Source: Dehalococcoidia bacterium (lineage in GTDB: Bacteria; Chloroflexota; Dehalococcoidia; UBA2979). From it: a stretch of DNA of 64,000 nucleotides. Location: positions 62,001-126,000 of the forward strand of contig SHYP01000001.1 in NCBI GenBank assembly GCA_009692725.1, written 5' to 3'. How positions within the stretch are numbered: position 1 is the first letter of the stretch; each line of letters opens with the position of its first letter. The translations under genes were made by a program, and so were the position numbers. Under the pieces are notes generated by a model, which saw nothing but the letters and a program-made list of their open reading frames with translations, was not told where the DNA came from and ran no database searches. This document shows, in pieces, positions 52,397 to 61,636 of this stretch.

Positions 52397-52468
52397 CGGC
52401 CGCCCGTCACAGCGTCGCAGCCGTTGTAGCGGCACAGCCTGGCAGCGGGTCGCCGACACCGGTCGCGC

Positions 52469-52981
52469 TCACTCGGCCGCGCTCAACTCCAGCGTCATCG
52501 CGATCTCGTTGCAGCCCGGGAACTTCGGGCAACGGTAGCACTCGTTCCACACCTTGCGCGGCAGCGTCATCACATCGACCTGCTGAAACCCCAGCCGCTC
52601 GAAGAAGCCCGGCCGATACGTGAGCGCGAACAGCCGCGCCAGCCCGAGCCCGCGCCCCTCGTCGATGCACGCGCGCACCACCACGCTGCCGTACCCCGCC
52701 GACTGCCGATCCTCGCGCACCGCGACCGACTTCAGCTCTGCGAGGTCTGCCCACGTGATGTGCAGCGCCCCGCACGCCACCACCTCGTCCGCCTCCCGCA
52801 CCACGAAGAAGTCGCGCAGGTGCTCGTACACCTCGGCCAGCGTGCGCGGCAGCATGTCGCCACGCGCTGCCCAGAAGTTCACCAGCCGGTGGATCGCCTC
52901 CGCGTCGCGCACCGTCGCGCACTCCGCGCTGACCCGCTGCGAAGACGAGCCCGCTGCCGCTGCTGCCTGAGCCTCCACCAT
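52469..52981 (-). CDS. GNAT acetyltransferase, ArgA-like N-acetylglutamate synthase type
   Basis: 170 aa from ATG at 52981 behind GGGGAG; the frame is open further upstream but with poor composition. Short GNAT domain: ATVRDAEAIHRLVNFWAARG, then LAELKSVAVREDRQSAGYGS (acetyl-CoA loop), then RLFALTYRPGFFERLGFQQV. The tail CPKFPGCNEIAMTLEL is a Cys-bearing ending typical of short ArgA-like acetyltransferases. Likely makes N-acetylglutamate for arginine synthesis; alternative amino-acid acceptors are possible. Confidence 0.8.
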   Translation of the reverse strand: MVEAQAAAAAGSSSQRVSAECATVRDAEAIHRLVNFWAARGDMLPRTLAEVYEHLRDFFVVREADEVVACGALHITWADLAELKSVAVREDRQSAGYGSVVVRACIDEGRGLGLARLFALTYRPGFFERLGFQQVDVMTLPRKVWNECYRCPKFPGCNEIAMTLELSAAE

Positions 52982-53128
52982 CACACACTCCCCACCCCGA
53001 GCCGTTGCGGCAGCGCGCCGCCGGCCCCGCATCCAGCGTTCAGGATAGAACACCGCGCTGCACTGCGCCGACAGCCGCGCCGCACCCGCGTCCCCGACGA
53101 CTGTCCCGCGCACGCGCTCCCCCGGCGC

Positions 53129-53157
53129 TTGACGCCCCAACGCTCGATACCTAGAGT
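53129..53157 (+). promoter_or_regulatory. padR promoter
   Basis: TTGACG (53129-53134), 17-bp spacer, TAGAGT (53152-53157), then 8 bases to the ATT that begins padR. Confidence 0.6.
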
Positions 53158-53165
53158 GTCGATGC

Positions 53166-53486
53166 ATTAACGACCAGCTCCGCGGCGAACTCGATCTGCT
53201 GCTGCTCAGCACCCTCGAGCGCGGCCCCGCCCACGGCTACGCCCTCATCGAAACGCTGCGCGACCGTAGCAACGGCGTCTTTCACCTGCCCGAAGGCACC
53301 GTCTACCCCGCGCTGCACCGCCTGGAGCGCGCCGGCCTGCTCACCAGCCGCTGGGACACCAGCGCCGGTCGCCGCCGCCGCGTCTACACCATCAGCGGCG
53401 CCGGACGCCAGGCCGCGCACGCGCGCGCGCAATCGTGGCACGCGTTCGTGTACGCCATCGCCGGCGTCGTCGGGACCGGCGCATGA
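53166..53486 (+). CDS. PadR-family transcriptional regulator, apparent ATT start
   Basis: 106 aa: the winged-helix PadR core reads NDQLRGELDLLLLSTLERGP, AHGYALIETLRDRSNGVFHL, EGTVYPALHRLERAGLLTSR and RRRRVYTISGAG. PadR proteins repress neighbouring membrane-protein genes on ligand binding. The family start MxxQLRGELDLLLL places the initiator at ATT 53166; the frame runs back to a TGA at 53130 with no ATG, GTG or TTG. The promoter is 8 bases before it. It overlaps the next gene by ATGA, the usual PadR-HAAS pairing. Confidence 0.82.
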   Translation: MNDQLRGELDLLLLSTLERGPAHGYALIETLRDRSNGVFHLPEGTVYPALHRLERAGLLTSRWDTSAGRRRRVYTISGAGRQAAHARAQSWHAFVYAIAGVVGTGA

Positions 53487-54262
53487 GCCCCATCGACGCC
53501 TACCTCGACGACCTCGCGCGTGCGCTCGTCCTCGACGCGCCCACGTGTCGCCGCATCCTCGCCGAGTGCAAGGACCACCTCCGCGCCACCGCTGAACGCC
53601 ACATCGCGAGCGGGCTTGACCGTGCCGCCGCCGAGACGCGCGCTGTCACCGACTTCGGCTCCCCGCGCGCCGTTGCACGCCGCTTCGCCGCCGCCCACGG
53701 CCGCCTGCTCCCGCTCTCCACCGCGCTCCAACTCGCCATCGCCGCCTGGCTGCTCGCCGCTGTCGGCTTCGCCGCGATCGGCGCCAGCGGCGTGCTCGCC
53801 GCCGGCTTCGGTCGCGCCTTCGGCAAGGCGTTCGTCGCCGGCGACCCCCCCGGCGTCACCTACAGCCAGGCCCGCTGCGCCGACTTCGCCCGCCTGCACC
53901 CGGAGCAGCCCGGCTGCGCGCAGGCCGCGATTGCGCACCATTACGACGAGGTCGTCGGCTACCGCTTCGATGCCGGCGTGCTCGGCATCCTGCTGCTCGC
54001 CAGCTACGTCGCGCTGCGCCGGCGCTACCGCCACGCCGCCGGCGCACGCCTGCTCCCCGCGTCGCTCACCCCCGCGGCCGGGTCCGCGCTGTTCGGCGCC
54101 GCCGGGGTCGCGCTCTGCGGACTCGCCGCCTTGCAGCTTGCGAGCGGCTGGTCCAGCGGCGTCGGGGCCGCGCTCGCCTCCGGGCTCGTCGCCCTCGTCG
54201 CCTCCACCGGCTTCGCATCCGCGCTCGTTCGCGCCCTCGGCACCATCGAGCGCACCGCCTGA
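53483..54262 (+). CDS. Membrane protein with N-terminal HAAS/DUF1700-like domain
   Basis: 259 aa from the ATG at 53483 overlapping the padR stop. Residues 1-70 (IDAYLDDLARALVLDAPTCR, then AAETRAVTDFGSPRAVARRF) form the helical HAAS prefix that pairs with PadR regulators. About five helices follow, from residue 76 on, with a Cys/His-containing extracytoplasmic loop (RCADFARLHPEQPGCAQAAI). Its level is presumably controlled by PadR. Function unknown. Confidence 0.75.
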   Translation: MSPIDAYLDDLARALVLDAPTCRRILAECKDHLRATAERHIASGLDRAAAETRAVTDFGSPRAVARRFAAAHGRLLPLSTALQLAIAAWLLAAVGFAAIGASGVLAAGFGRAFGKAFVAGDPPGVTYSQARCADFARLHPEQPGCAQAAIAHHYDEVVGYRFDAGVLGILLLASYVALRRRYRHAAGARLLPASLTPAAGSALFGAAGVALCGLAALQLASGWSSGVGAALASGLVALVASTGFASALVRALGTIERTA

Positions 54263-54288
54263 GCGCACCATTCGACAACGGCGCGCGC

Positions 54289-55194
54289 TTACACCCCGCC
54301 CGGCGCGCCGCCTTCCGGCCCCGGCGCGCGGTCCGCCAGCGCATGGTCGATGCGCAGCCAGCCGAGCCGCCGCGCGAGGTTCGCGTAGAACTGCCGCTCC
54401 TCGCCCAGCCGCAGGAAGCGCGTCGTCTGCGGCGACCGCGTCACCTGCACTCGTGCCCCCGCCTCCACCGCCTGCTCCTGCCCTCCGTCAGCCAGCAGCA
54501 CGCAGCCCTCCGCACGCGCGACCTCGAGCTCGATCGACGCGCTCCCCGGCAGCACCAGCGCGTTGCGGTACGACAGGTGCGGCGCCACCGCGACCACCAC
54601 CAGCTCCGAGGCGCCCGGGTGCAGGATCGGCCCGCCGAGCGCCAGCGCGTACCCGGTGGAGCCCGTGGCCGTCGCCACCACCACCGCATCGGCGCGGTAC
54701 TCCGCCAGCAGCACCCCGTCGACGCGCAGCCCCACCGACACCGTGCGCCCCAGGTGCTGCCGCCCGATCACCACGTCGTTGAGCGCGTGCAGCGGTGCCC
54801 CCATCGCCCCCACCTGAGCCTGCACCATCGTGCGCGCCTCGATGCGACCCGCCCCGCCGATGATGCGCCGCAAGTCGCGCTCCGCCTCCGCCTCCGTCGA
54901 CTCCGCGAGGAAGCCGAGCCGCCCCATCCGCACCCCGAACACCGGCACCCCCGCCGGCGCCGCGATCGCCGAGGCGTGCAGCATCGTCCCGTCCCCGCCG
55001 ACCGCGATCAGCAGCTCCGCCGCCGCGAACTCCGCCTGGCCGTCCGGCCACGCGAGCGGCAACCCCAAGGCGGCGTCCGGCAGCTCCGCGCACGCCGCCA
55101 GCACGCCAGCCTCCCCCGCGAGCTCCGCGAGCCGCTCTGCCACGGCGCGCGCGCCCGCCACCGCCGGGTGGTAGCACACCGCGATGCGCCGCAT
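54289..55194 (-). CDS. nadK: NAD kinase
   Basis: 301 aa from ATG 55194, which overlaps the tlyA stop (TGATG). Phosphorylates NAD to NADP. LIAVGGDGTMLHASAIAA carries the GGDGT motif; ALNDVVIGRQ the NE/D motif; VVATATGSTGYALALGGPIL the second Gly-rich motif. The final 20 residues are an Ala/Gly/Pro-rich tail. The tlyA-nadK pair is widespread. Confidence 0.95.
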   Translation of the reverse strand: MRRIAVCYHPAVAGARAVAERLAELAGEAGVLAACAELPDAALGLPLAWPDGQAEFAAAELLIAVGGDGTMLHASAIAAPAGVPVFGVRMGRLGFLAESTEAEAERDLRRIIGGAGRIEARTMVQAQVGAMGAPLHALNDVVIGRQHLGRTVSVGLRVDGVLLAEYRADAVVVATATGSTGYALALGGPILHPGASELVVVAVAPHLSYRNALVLPGSASIELEVARAEGCVLLADGGQEQAVEAGARVQVTRSPQTTRFLRLGEERQFYANLARRLGWLRIDHALADRAPGPEGGAPGGV

Positions 55195-55985
55195 CAGGAC
55201 GGCCTGCGCAGCCACAGGAAGAACTCGATGTTGCCCGCGGGGCCCGGCAGCGGCGACCGGAACACGCCGCGCACACGCAGCCCGTGCTCCACCGCCCAGC
55301 GCGCCACCCGCCCCACGCACGCCGCGTGGATCGCCGGGTCGCGCACCACGCCCCCGCGCCCCACTTCCGCGCGCCCTGCCTCGAACTGCGGCTTCACCAG
55401 CGCCAGCACGTCGCCGCCCGGGCGCAGCGACGCCACCGCCGCCGGTAACACCAGCGCGAGCGAGATGAACGACACGTCCACAGTCACGAGGTCCACCGGC
55501 GGGTCCAGCGGCGCCAGCGTGCGTGCGTTGGTCCGCTCGTGCACGGTGACCCGCGGGTCGTCGCGCAGCGCCACCGCCAGCTGCCCGTATCCCACGTCAA
55601 CGGCCACGACCGACTCAGCCCCGTACTGCAGCAGGCAGTCCGTGAAGCCCCCCGTCGACGCGCCGATGTCGAGGCAGCGCCGCCCTGCCACCAGCTCCGC
55701 GAGCCCGGACCGCGCGAGCGCGTCGCGCAGCTTCTCGCCGCCGCGGCTCGCGTAGCGCGGCTGCTCGCGCAGCGCCAGCGCCACGTGCGCGTCCACGGGC
55801 GCACCCGCGCGCAGCGCCGTCACGCCATCGACGAGCACGCTGCGCGCCAGCACCAGCGCGCGCGCACGCTCCCGCGAGGGCGCAAGGCCGCGCGTCACCA
55901 GCAGCGCATCCAGCCGCTGCCGCGAACCCTGCGACTGCGTCTGTGCGCGTCCTGGCATCAGTCGGCTCTCGTTGCGGGCGCCCAC
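55194..55985 (-). CDS. tlyA: TlyA-family rRNA 2'-O-methyltransferase
   Basis: 263 aa from 55985; an ATG at 55958 is an equally good start (254 aa). S4 domain at the N-terminus (RQRLDALLVTRGLAPSRERA, then VLVDG) and FtsJ-like methyltransferase with YASRGGEKLRDAL, CLDIGASTGGFTDCLLQYGA and LVKPQFEAGRAEVGRGGVV. Methylates cytidine ribose in 16S and possibly 23S rRNA, as in Mycobacterium. The historic name hemolysin A is misleading. Confidence 0.93.
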   Translation of the reverse strand: MGARNESRLMPGRAQTQSQGSRQRLDALLVTRGLAPSRERARALVLARSVLVDGVTALRAGAPVDAHVALALREQPRYASRGGEKLRDALARSGLAELVAGRRCLDIGASTGGFTDCLLQYGAESVVAVDVGYGQLAVALRDDPRVTVHERTNARTLAPLDPPVDLVTVDVSFISLALVLPAAVASLRPGGDVLALVKPQFEAGRAEVGRGGVVRDPAIHAACVGRVARWAVEHGLRVRGVFRSPLPGPAGNIEFFLWLRRPS

Positions 55986-56013
55986 CTCACCGCGCGGGCG
56001 TACCCGCCGCGGG

Positions 56014-57309
<1,296 letters not shown>

Positions 57310-57387
57310 CGGACCCGGGCCCCCTGACCTCGTCCGCGCCCCGCCGCGCGCGTACGCGCGCGGCGCGACAACGCTACCGCACTTCCG

Positions 57388-57999
57388 CTACCGCGCGATC
57401 GCCTCCACAGGCGCCCGCGCCAGAATCTCGTCCACGAACCCGTATTCCTTGGCCTGATCCGCGCTCATGTAGAAGTCCCGATCGAAGTCCCGCTGGATGC
57501 GCTCGATCGGCTGCCCCGTCTGCTTCGACAGGATGCCCCGAATGATCTCGTTGTTGCGCAGGATCTCCCGCGCCGCAATCTCGATGTCGGACGCCTGCCC
57601 CCGCGCCCCGCCCAGCGCCTGGTGCATGTGCACCGTCGCGTTCGGCAGCGCGTAGCGCTTCCCCTTCGCCCCCGAGCACAGCAGCACCGACGCCATCGAT
57701 GCCGTCGAGCCCACCGCGATCGTCGACACGTCCGGCCGGATCAGGTTCATCGTGTCGTAGATCGCCAGCCCAGCCGTAATCACCCCGCCCGGCGAGTGCA
57801 CGTACATGTGGATGTCCCGGTCCGGGTCCTCGCGCTCCAGGTAGAGCAGCTGCGCCACGATGATGTTCGCGATGTGATCCTCGATCGGCGTCCCCAGAAA
57901 GACGATCCGCTCCTTCAGCAGCAGCGAGTAGATGTCATACGCCCGCTCGCCGCGCGCGGTCGTCTCAATGACCATCGGCACGATATCCTGCGCCTGCAT
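57388..57999 (-). CDS. clpP: ATP-dependent Clp protease proteolytic subunit
   Basis: 203 aa from ATG 57999 with GAGGGGG upstream; an ATG at 58020 is in frame. Serine protease barrel: catalytic Ser101 in [15 protein letters not shown], His126 in [10 protein letters not shown], Asp175 in [11 protein letters not shown]. Propeptide is short. Located between tig and clpX; spacing 78 bp to clpX. Confidence 0.97.
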   Translation of the reverse strand: MQAQDIVPMVIETTARGERAYDIYSLLLKERIVFLGTPIEDHIANIIVAQLLYLEREDPDRDIHMYVHSPGGVITAGLAIYDTMNLIRPDVSTIAVGSTASMASVLLCSGAKGKRYALPNATVHMHQALGGARGQASDIEIAAREILRNNEIIRGILSKQTGQPIERIQRDFDRDFYMSADQAKEYGFVDEILARAPVEAIAR

Positions 58000-58077
58000 A
58001 CCTGTCCCCCTCGGTATCATCCCCACTCGCGCTTCCCTGCGCCCCCGGCCGGGGGCTCCCGATGATCGATCTCCAGT

Positions 58078-59568
58078 TTAGCCGCTCGCGCCGGCCTCGC
58101 CCGCGCCGGCCTCGGGGCCGGCGGACTCCGCCGCAGCGGCCTCGGGCTCACCCGGCTCGGCGTCCGCCGCCTCGCCATCGCCCTCGCCGTCCTGCGCGCG
58201 AGCGCCACGCCGACGGCGGCTGCCACGCGGCCGTTCCCCGCCGCTCTCCTCTGTCTCCGGCTGCGCGACCACCTCGACGAGGCGATCGAGCGTCGTCGTC
58301 GTCAGTAATTGGTCCTCGATGGTCTGGCGCTGCTCCGGCGTGTCGAAGATGCTCCGCAGCGACACCACCTGCTCCTCCGACGCGCCCGAGGTCATCCCGC
58401 CGGCGACGCGCTGGACGAACCGGTCGACCTCCGCCTCGATCTGCTCCGGCGTCACCACGATGCCCTCGAGCTCCGCTAGCCGGTGGAGCACCAGCGCGCG
58501 GCGCACCATCAGGTCCGCCTGTGGCCGCAGCGTCTCGCGCATGTCGATCTCGTTCTGTCCGATCGACTCTAGCCACCGCTCCAGGCCCTCGCGCGTGTGC
58601 GACGCGTGATTCGACTCCTGGTCGATGTGCCGCGCGATCTCCGTCTCGACCAGCACCTCCGGGTAGTCGATGTCCGCGCTTGCCAGCAGCAGATCCATCG
58701 CCTCCTCGCGGTAGGCTGCGTCCGCCTCCAGTTGCACCCGCGTCTGCGTGTTCTCTCCCACGCGCGCGCGCAGCTCGTCGACCGTCGTGATGCCCTCTTC
58801 GTCGAGCGAGCGTACGAACGGGTCGTCGAGCTCCGGCAGCACTTCCTGCTTCACTTCCAGCACCGTCAGGGTGTAGTGCGCCTGCTTGCCCGCCAGCTCG
58901 CTCGCGCCGAAGTCCTCCGGCAGCGCAAACTCGAGCTCGTACGGCCCGCCGCGCTCGAGGCCGATCAGCCGCTCGATGAACCCCGGCAGCGACACCACGC
59001 CGCCCTCGGTGACGCGGAACTCCGCGCCCTCCTCCACGTGCGGCTCCCGCTGCCCGTCGACGCTCACGCTCACGTCGCAGCGCACCGTGTCGCCCCACGC
59101 GATCGCGCGATCTACCGGCTCCAGCGTCGCGTAGCGCCGCCGAACCCCCTCGATCGCCTCCGCGATCTGCTCCTCGGTCGCCGTCACCGGCTCCCGCGGC
59201 ACGCGCAGCGACTGGTAATCGCCCAGCTCCACCGTCGGCCGCACCGGCACCGTCGCCGCGACGACCAGTGGCTCCGTCGACTTCAGCTCGAACGACGGCT
59301 GCCCGATGGCCTGGATCGCTTCGCTCGCCACCGCTTCCTGGTACACGTCCGGCAGCAGCTGCTCGAGCGCCTCCTGCAGGAGCGCCGGCCGCCCGAGCGT
59401 CCGCTCGACGATCAGGCGCGGCGCCTTCCCTGGGCGGAACCCCGGGATGCGCACCCGCTGCGAGAGCCGGCGCACCGCCTTGTCCATGTGCGCCTCGAGC
59501 CGCTCGGGATCGACCTCGATCTCCAGCGTCATCAGCGACCGTGGTAGACGTTCCGTCGTGACCGGCAA
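58078..59568 (-). CDS. tig: Trigger factor
   Basis: 496 aa from TTG 59568: MPVTTERLPRSLMTLEIEVD matches the family start, whereas the ATG at 59532 would remove conserved residues. Ribosome-binding motif is RIPGFRPGKAPRLI. PPIase domain follows at roughly 150-240, then the helical C-domain. The last 50 residues are low-complexity (RGSRRRRGARAQD then Glu/Ala-rich). Chaperones nascent chains at the exit tunnel. Promoter region carries a palindromic operator. Confidence 0.95.
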   Translation of the reverse strand: MPVTTERLPRSLMTLEIEVDPERLEAHMDKAVRRLSQRVRIPGFRPGKAPRLIVERTLGRPALLQEALEQLLPDVYQEAVASEAIQAIGQPSFELKSTEPLVVAATVPVRPTVELGDYQSLRVPREPVTATEEQIAEAIEGVRRRYATLEPVDRAIAWGDTVRCDVSVSVDGQREPHVEEGAEFRVTEGGVVSLPGFIERLIGLERGGPYELEFALPEDFGASELAGKQAHYTLTVLEVKQEVLPELDDPFVRSLDEEGITTVDELRARVGENTQTRVQLEADAAYREEAMDLLLASADIDYPEVLVETEIARHIDQESNHASHTREGLERWLESIGQNEIDMRETLRPQADLMVRRALVLHRLAELEGIVVTPEQIEAEVDRFVQRVAGGMTSGASEEQVVSLRSIFDTPEQRQTIEDQLLTTTTLDRLVEVVAQPETEESGGERPRGSRRRRGARAQDGEGDGEAADAEPGEPEAAAAESAGPEAGAGEAGASG

Positions 59569-59615
59569 CGCGATTTCCCGTTCTTTTTCGGCGCGCTATT
59601 GCCCGCGGGCGTGCA

Positions 59616-59643
59616 GAAATGAGTATAGCACGCTACTCATTTC
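59616..59643 (-). promoter_or_regulatory. Palindromic operator over the tig-clpP-clpX -10 box
   Basis: Perfect 10-bp inverted repeat GAAATGAGTA-N8-TACTCATTTC. The left arm (plus-strand numbering) overlaps the -10 TATACT (59627-59622) of the minus-strand transcript. AT-rich against a very GC-rich background, so it is conspicuous. It is not the CIRCE sequence. Likely a repressor site; it could also fold as a hairpin. Confidence 0.65.
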
Positions 59644-59678
59644 CCCCTGCGCTCCGGAATCCCCCGCCCTTAAGGGTG

Positions 59679-60644
59679 CTAGCGCCCGCGAATCACGTCG
59701 TTGACCGCGTCCCCCAGCAGCGCGAACGCGAACAGCAGCCCCGACGTGATCAGTCCCGGCACCAGCAGCAGGTGCGGATGCGACGCGAACGTCCGCGCCC
59801 CCGACCCCTCGAACAGCATCCCCCCAAACGACGGCGTTGGCGGCTGAATCCCCACCCCGAACCACGTCAGCGCGATCTCGGAGCCGGCCACCGCGCCGAG
59901 CGTCCCCGACAGCTGCAGGATGATCAGGAACGCCACGTTTGGCAGCAAGTGCCGCCGGATGATGTGCGCCGTGCTGCCGCCCAGCGCTTGCGCCGCCATC
60001 ACGAACTCCCGCTCGCGCAGCTGCAGCACCTGCGCGCGGATCAGCCGCGCCGTGCCCACCCAGAAGAACAACGACAGCGCCCCGAACACCGTCAGGTACG
60101 ACGCGAACCCGGACGTCGTCAGCCCGGAGAGAAACGTCTGGTCGTCCACCCACTGCGTGAACTCGCGCACCCGCGGCGCGAACGCCGCGTTAATCAGGAT
60201 CAGCATGGGCAGCCCCGGCAAGGAGCTGAACACCTCGCCCGCGCGCATGATCGCGCTGTCCACCCAGCCCCCGCGATACCCCGCGAGCAGCCCCAGCGTG
60301 TTGCCGATCACCAGCCCGCCGCTCACCAGCACCGCCACCGTCACGATCAGCGTCGTCCGCGCCGAGTACATCGCGCGGCTCAGCAGGTCGCGCCCGAGGC
60401 GGTCCGTCCCCAGCCAGTGGTCCGCACTCGGCCCCTCGAGCCCCCGGTCGAGGTTCTGCTCGGTGTACGAGTACGGCGCGACCACTGGCGCGAGCACCGC
60501 CACCCCGTAGAACACGAGGATCGCCGCGAGCGAGATCATCGCCAGACGCTTGCGCCGCAGCCGGGACCAGAACAGCCCGTACTGCCCGCGCGACCGCGGC
60601 GCTGCGCCGCCCGTCGCCCCCAGCTCCCCCGCGAGCGCCGTCAT
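59679..60644 (-). CDS. Peptide/nickel ABC transporter permease, DppC/OppC type
   Basis: 321 aa. N-terminal cytoplasmic segment and OppC_N (FWSRLRRKRLAMISLAAILV), then EQNLDRGLEGPSADHWLGTD and RDLLSRAMYSARTTLIV. The EAA loop reads EREFVMAAQALGGSTAHIIR. Start overlaps the dppB stop by ATGA. No ATP-binding subunit follows in this window: downstream lies the tig promoter. Confidence 0.92.
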   Translation of the reverse strand: MTALAGELGATGGAAPRSRGQYGLFWSRLRRKRLAMISLAAILVFYGVAVLAPVVAPYSYTEQNLDRGLEGPSADHWLGTDRLGRDLLSRAMYSARTTLIVTVAVLVSGGLVIGNTLGLLAGYRGGWVDSAIMRAGEVFSSLPGLPMLILINAAFAPRVREFTQWVDDQTFLSGLTTSGFASYLTVFGALSLFFWVGTARLIRAQVLQLREREFVMAAQALGGSTAHIIRRHLLPNVAFLIILQLSGTLGAVAGSEIALTWFGVGIQPPTPSFGGMLFEGSGARTFASHPHLLLVPGLITSGLLFAFALLGDAVNDVIRGR

Positions 60645-61630
60645 ACTCGCGCCGATGCGCCGACGCGCACTCGCGGGTCCACCCGCGCGTACGTCAGGTC
60701 CGTCACCAGGTTCATCACGATGAAGAACGTCGCGAGGATCAGCGTCACCGCCAGGATCACGTCGTAGTCACGGCTCACTACCGCCGCGAACGTCAGGCTG
60801 CCGATGCCCGGGATGCCGAGCAGCGTCTCCGTGAAGAACGCCCCCTCCAGCACGCCCGCGAGGCTCAGCCCGATCGCCGTCACCACCGGCAGCAGCGAGT
60901 TCGGCAGCACATGCCGCAGCGCGATCTGCCGCTCCGGCAGCCCTTTCGCGCGCGCCGTGCGCACGTAGTCTTCCAGCTGCACCTGTAGTGCCGTCACCCG
61001 CACCAACCGCGCCACTCCCGCGAACCCCGGCACCGTCATCACCGCGATCGGGATGTAGAGGTGCGGGTCCGGGATCGGGATCGCCACCACGTCGGCGATC
61101 CAGTAGATCTCCAGCAGGCCGTCCCAGCCGCCTACCGGCAGCATCCCGAGCTTGATCGCGAACAGCCACAGCACCGGCGGAATCACCACCAGCACCGGCA
61201 CCGCCGACAGCCCAAGCAGCGCCGACGTGATCACGGGGTCGAGCCACCGCCCCTGGAACCACGCCGCGACCAACCCCAGCGGAATGCCGATGCTGAACAC
61301 CAGCACGATCGCGATGATGTTGAGCTGCGCCGATACCCACATCCGCGGCATGATCAGCTCGCGCACCGTGCGCCCGCGCTGGATGCTGTACGACTCGCCG
61401 AAGTCACCGCTCAGCGCGCGCTGCGCCCACTTCCCGTACTGCTCGAAGATCGAGCCGTCGAGGCCCTTCTCCGCCCGCGCACGCGCCAGCACCTCCGGGT
61501 CGCGCAGCTGCCCCGCCGCCACCGAGATCGGATCCCCCGGCCCGAACCGCGCGATCGCGAACGTCACGAACGACACGATCACCAGCGTCGCCGGCAAGAA
61601 CAACAGCCGCCGGATGACGTACGCGCCCAC
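60641..61630 (-). CDS. Peptide/nickel ABC transporter permease, DppB/OppB type
   Basis: 329 aa, six helices. MGAYVIRRLLFLPATLVIVS start, conserved FGPGDPISV after TM1, and the EAA loop LEDYVRTARAKGLPERQIAL with HVLPNSLLPV. Forms the translocation pore with the DppC-type subunit. It lies 6 bp after the substrate-binding gene. Confidence 0.93.
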   Translation of the reverse strand: MGAYVIRRLLFLPATLVIVSFVTFAIARFGPGDPISVAAGQLRDPEVLARARAEKGLDGSIFEQYGKWAQRALSGDFGESYSIQRGRTVRELIMPRMWVSAQLNIIAIVLVFSIGIPLGLVAAWFQGRWLDPVITSALLGLSAVPVLVVIPPVLWLFAIKLGMLPVGGWDGLLEIYWIADVVAIPIPDPHLYIPIAVMTVPGFAGVARLVRVTALQVQLEDYVRTARAKGLPERQIALRHVLPNSLLPVVTAIGLSLAGVLEGAFFTETLLGIPGIGSLTFAAVVSRDYDVILAVTLILATFFIVMNLVTDLTYARVDPRVRVGASARV

Positions 61631-61636
61631 CGTCCG

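Noticed and set aside
59616..59643. CIRCE element for HrcA
   Set aside because: CIRCE is TTAGCACTC-N9-GAGTGCTAA; the arms here are different in sequence and spacing.
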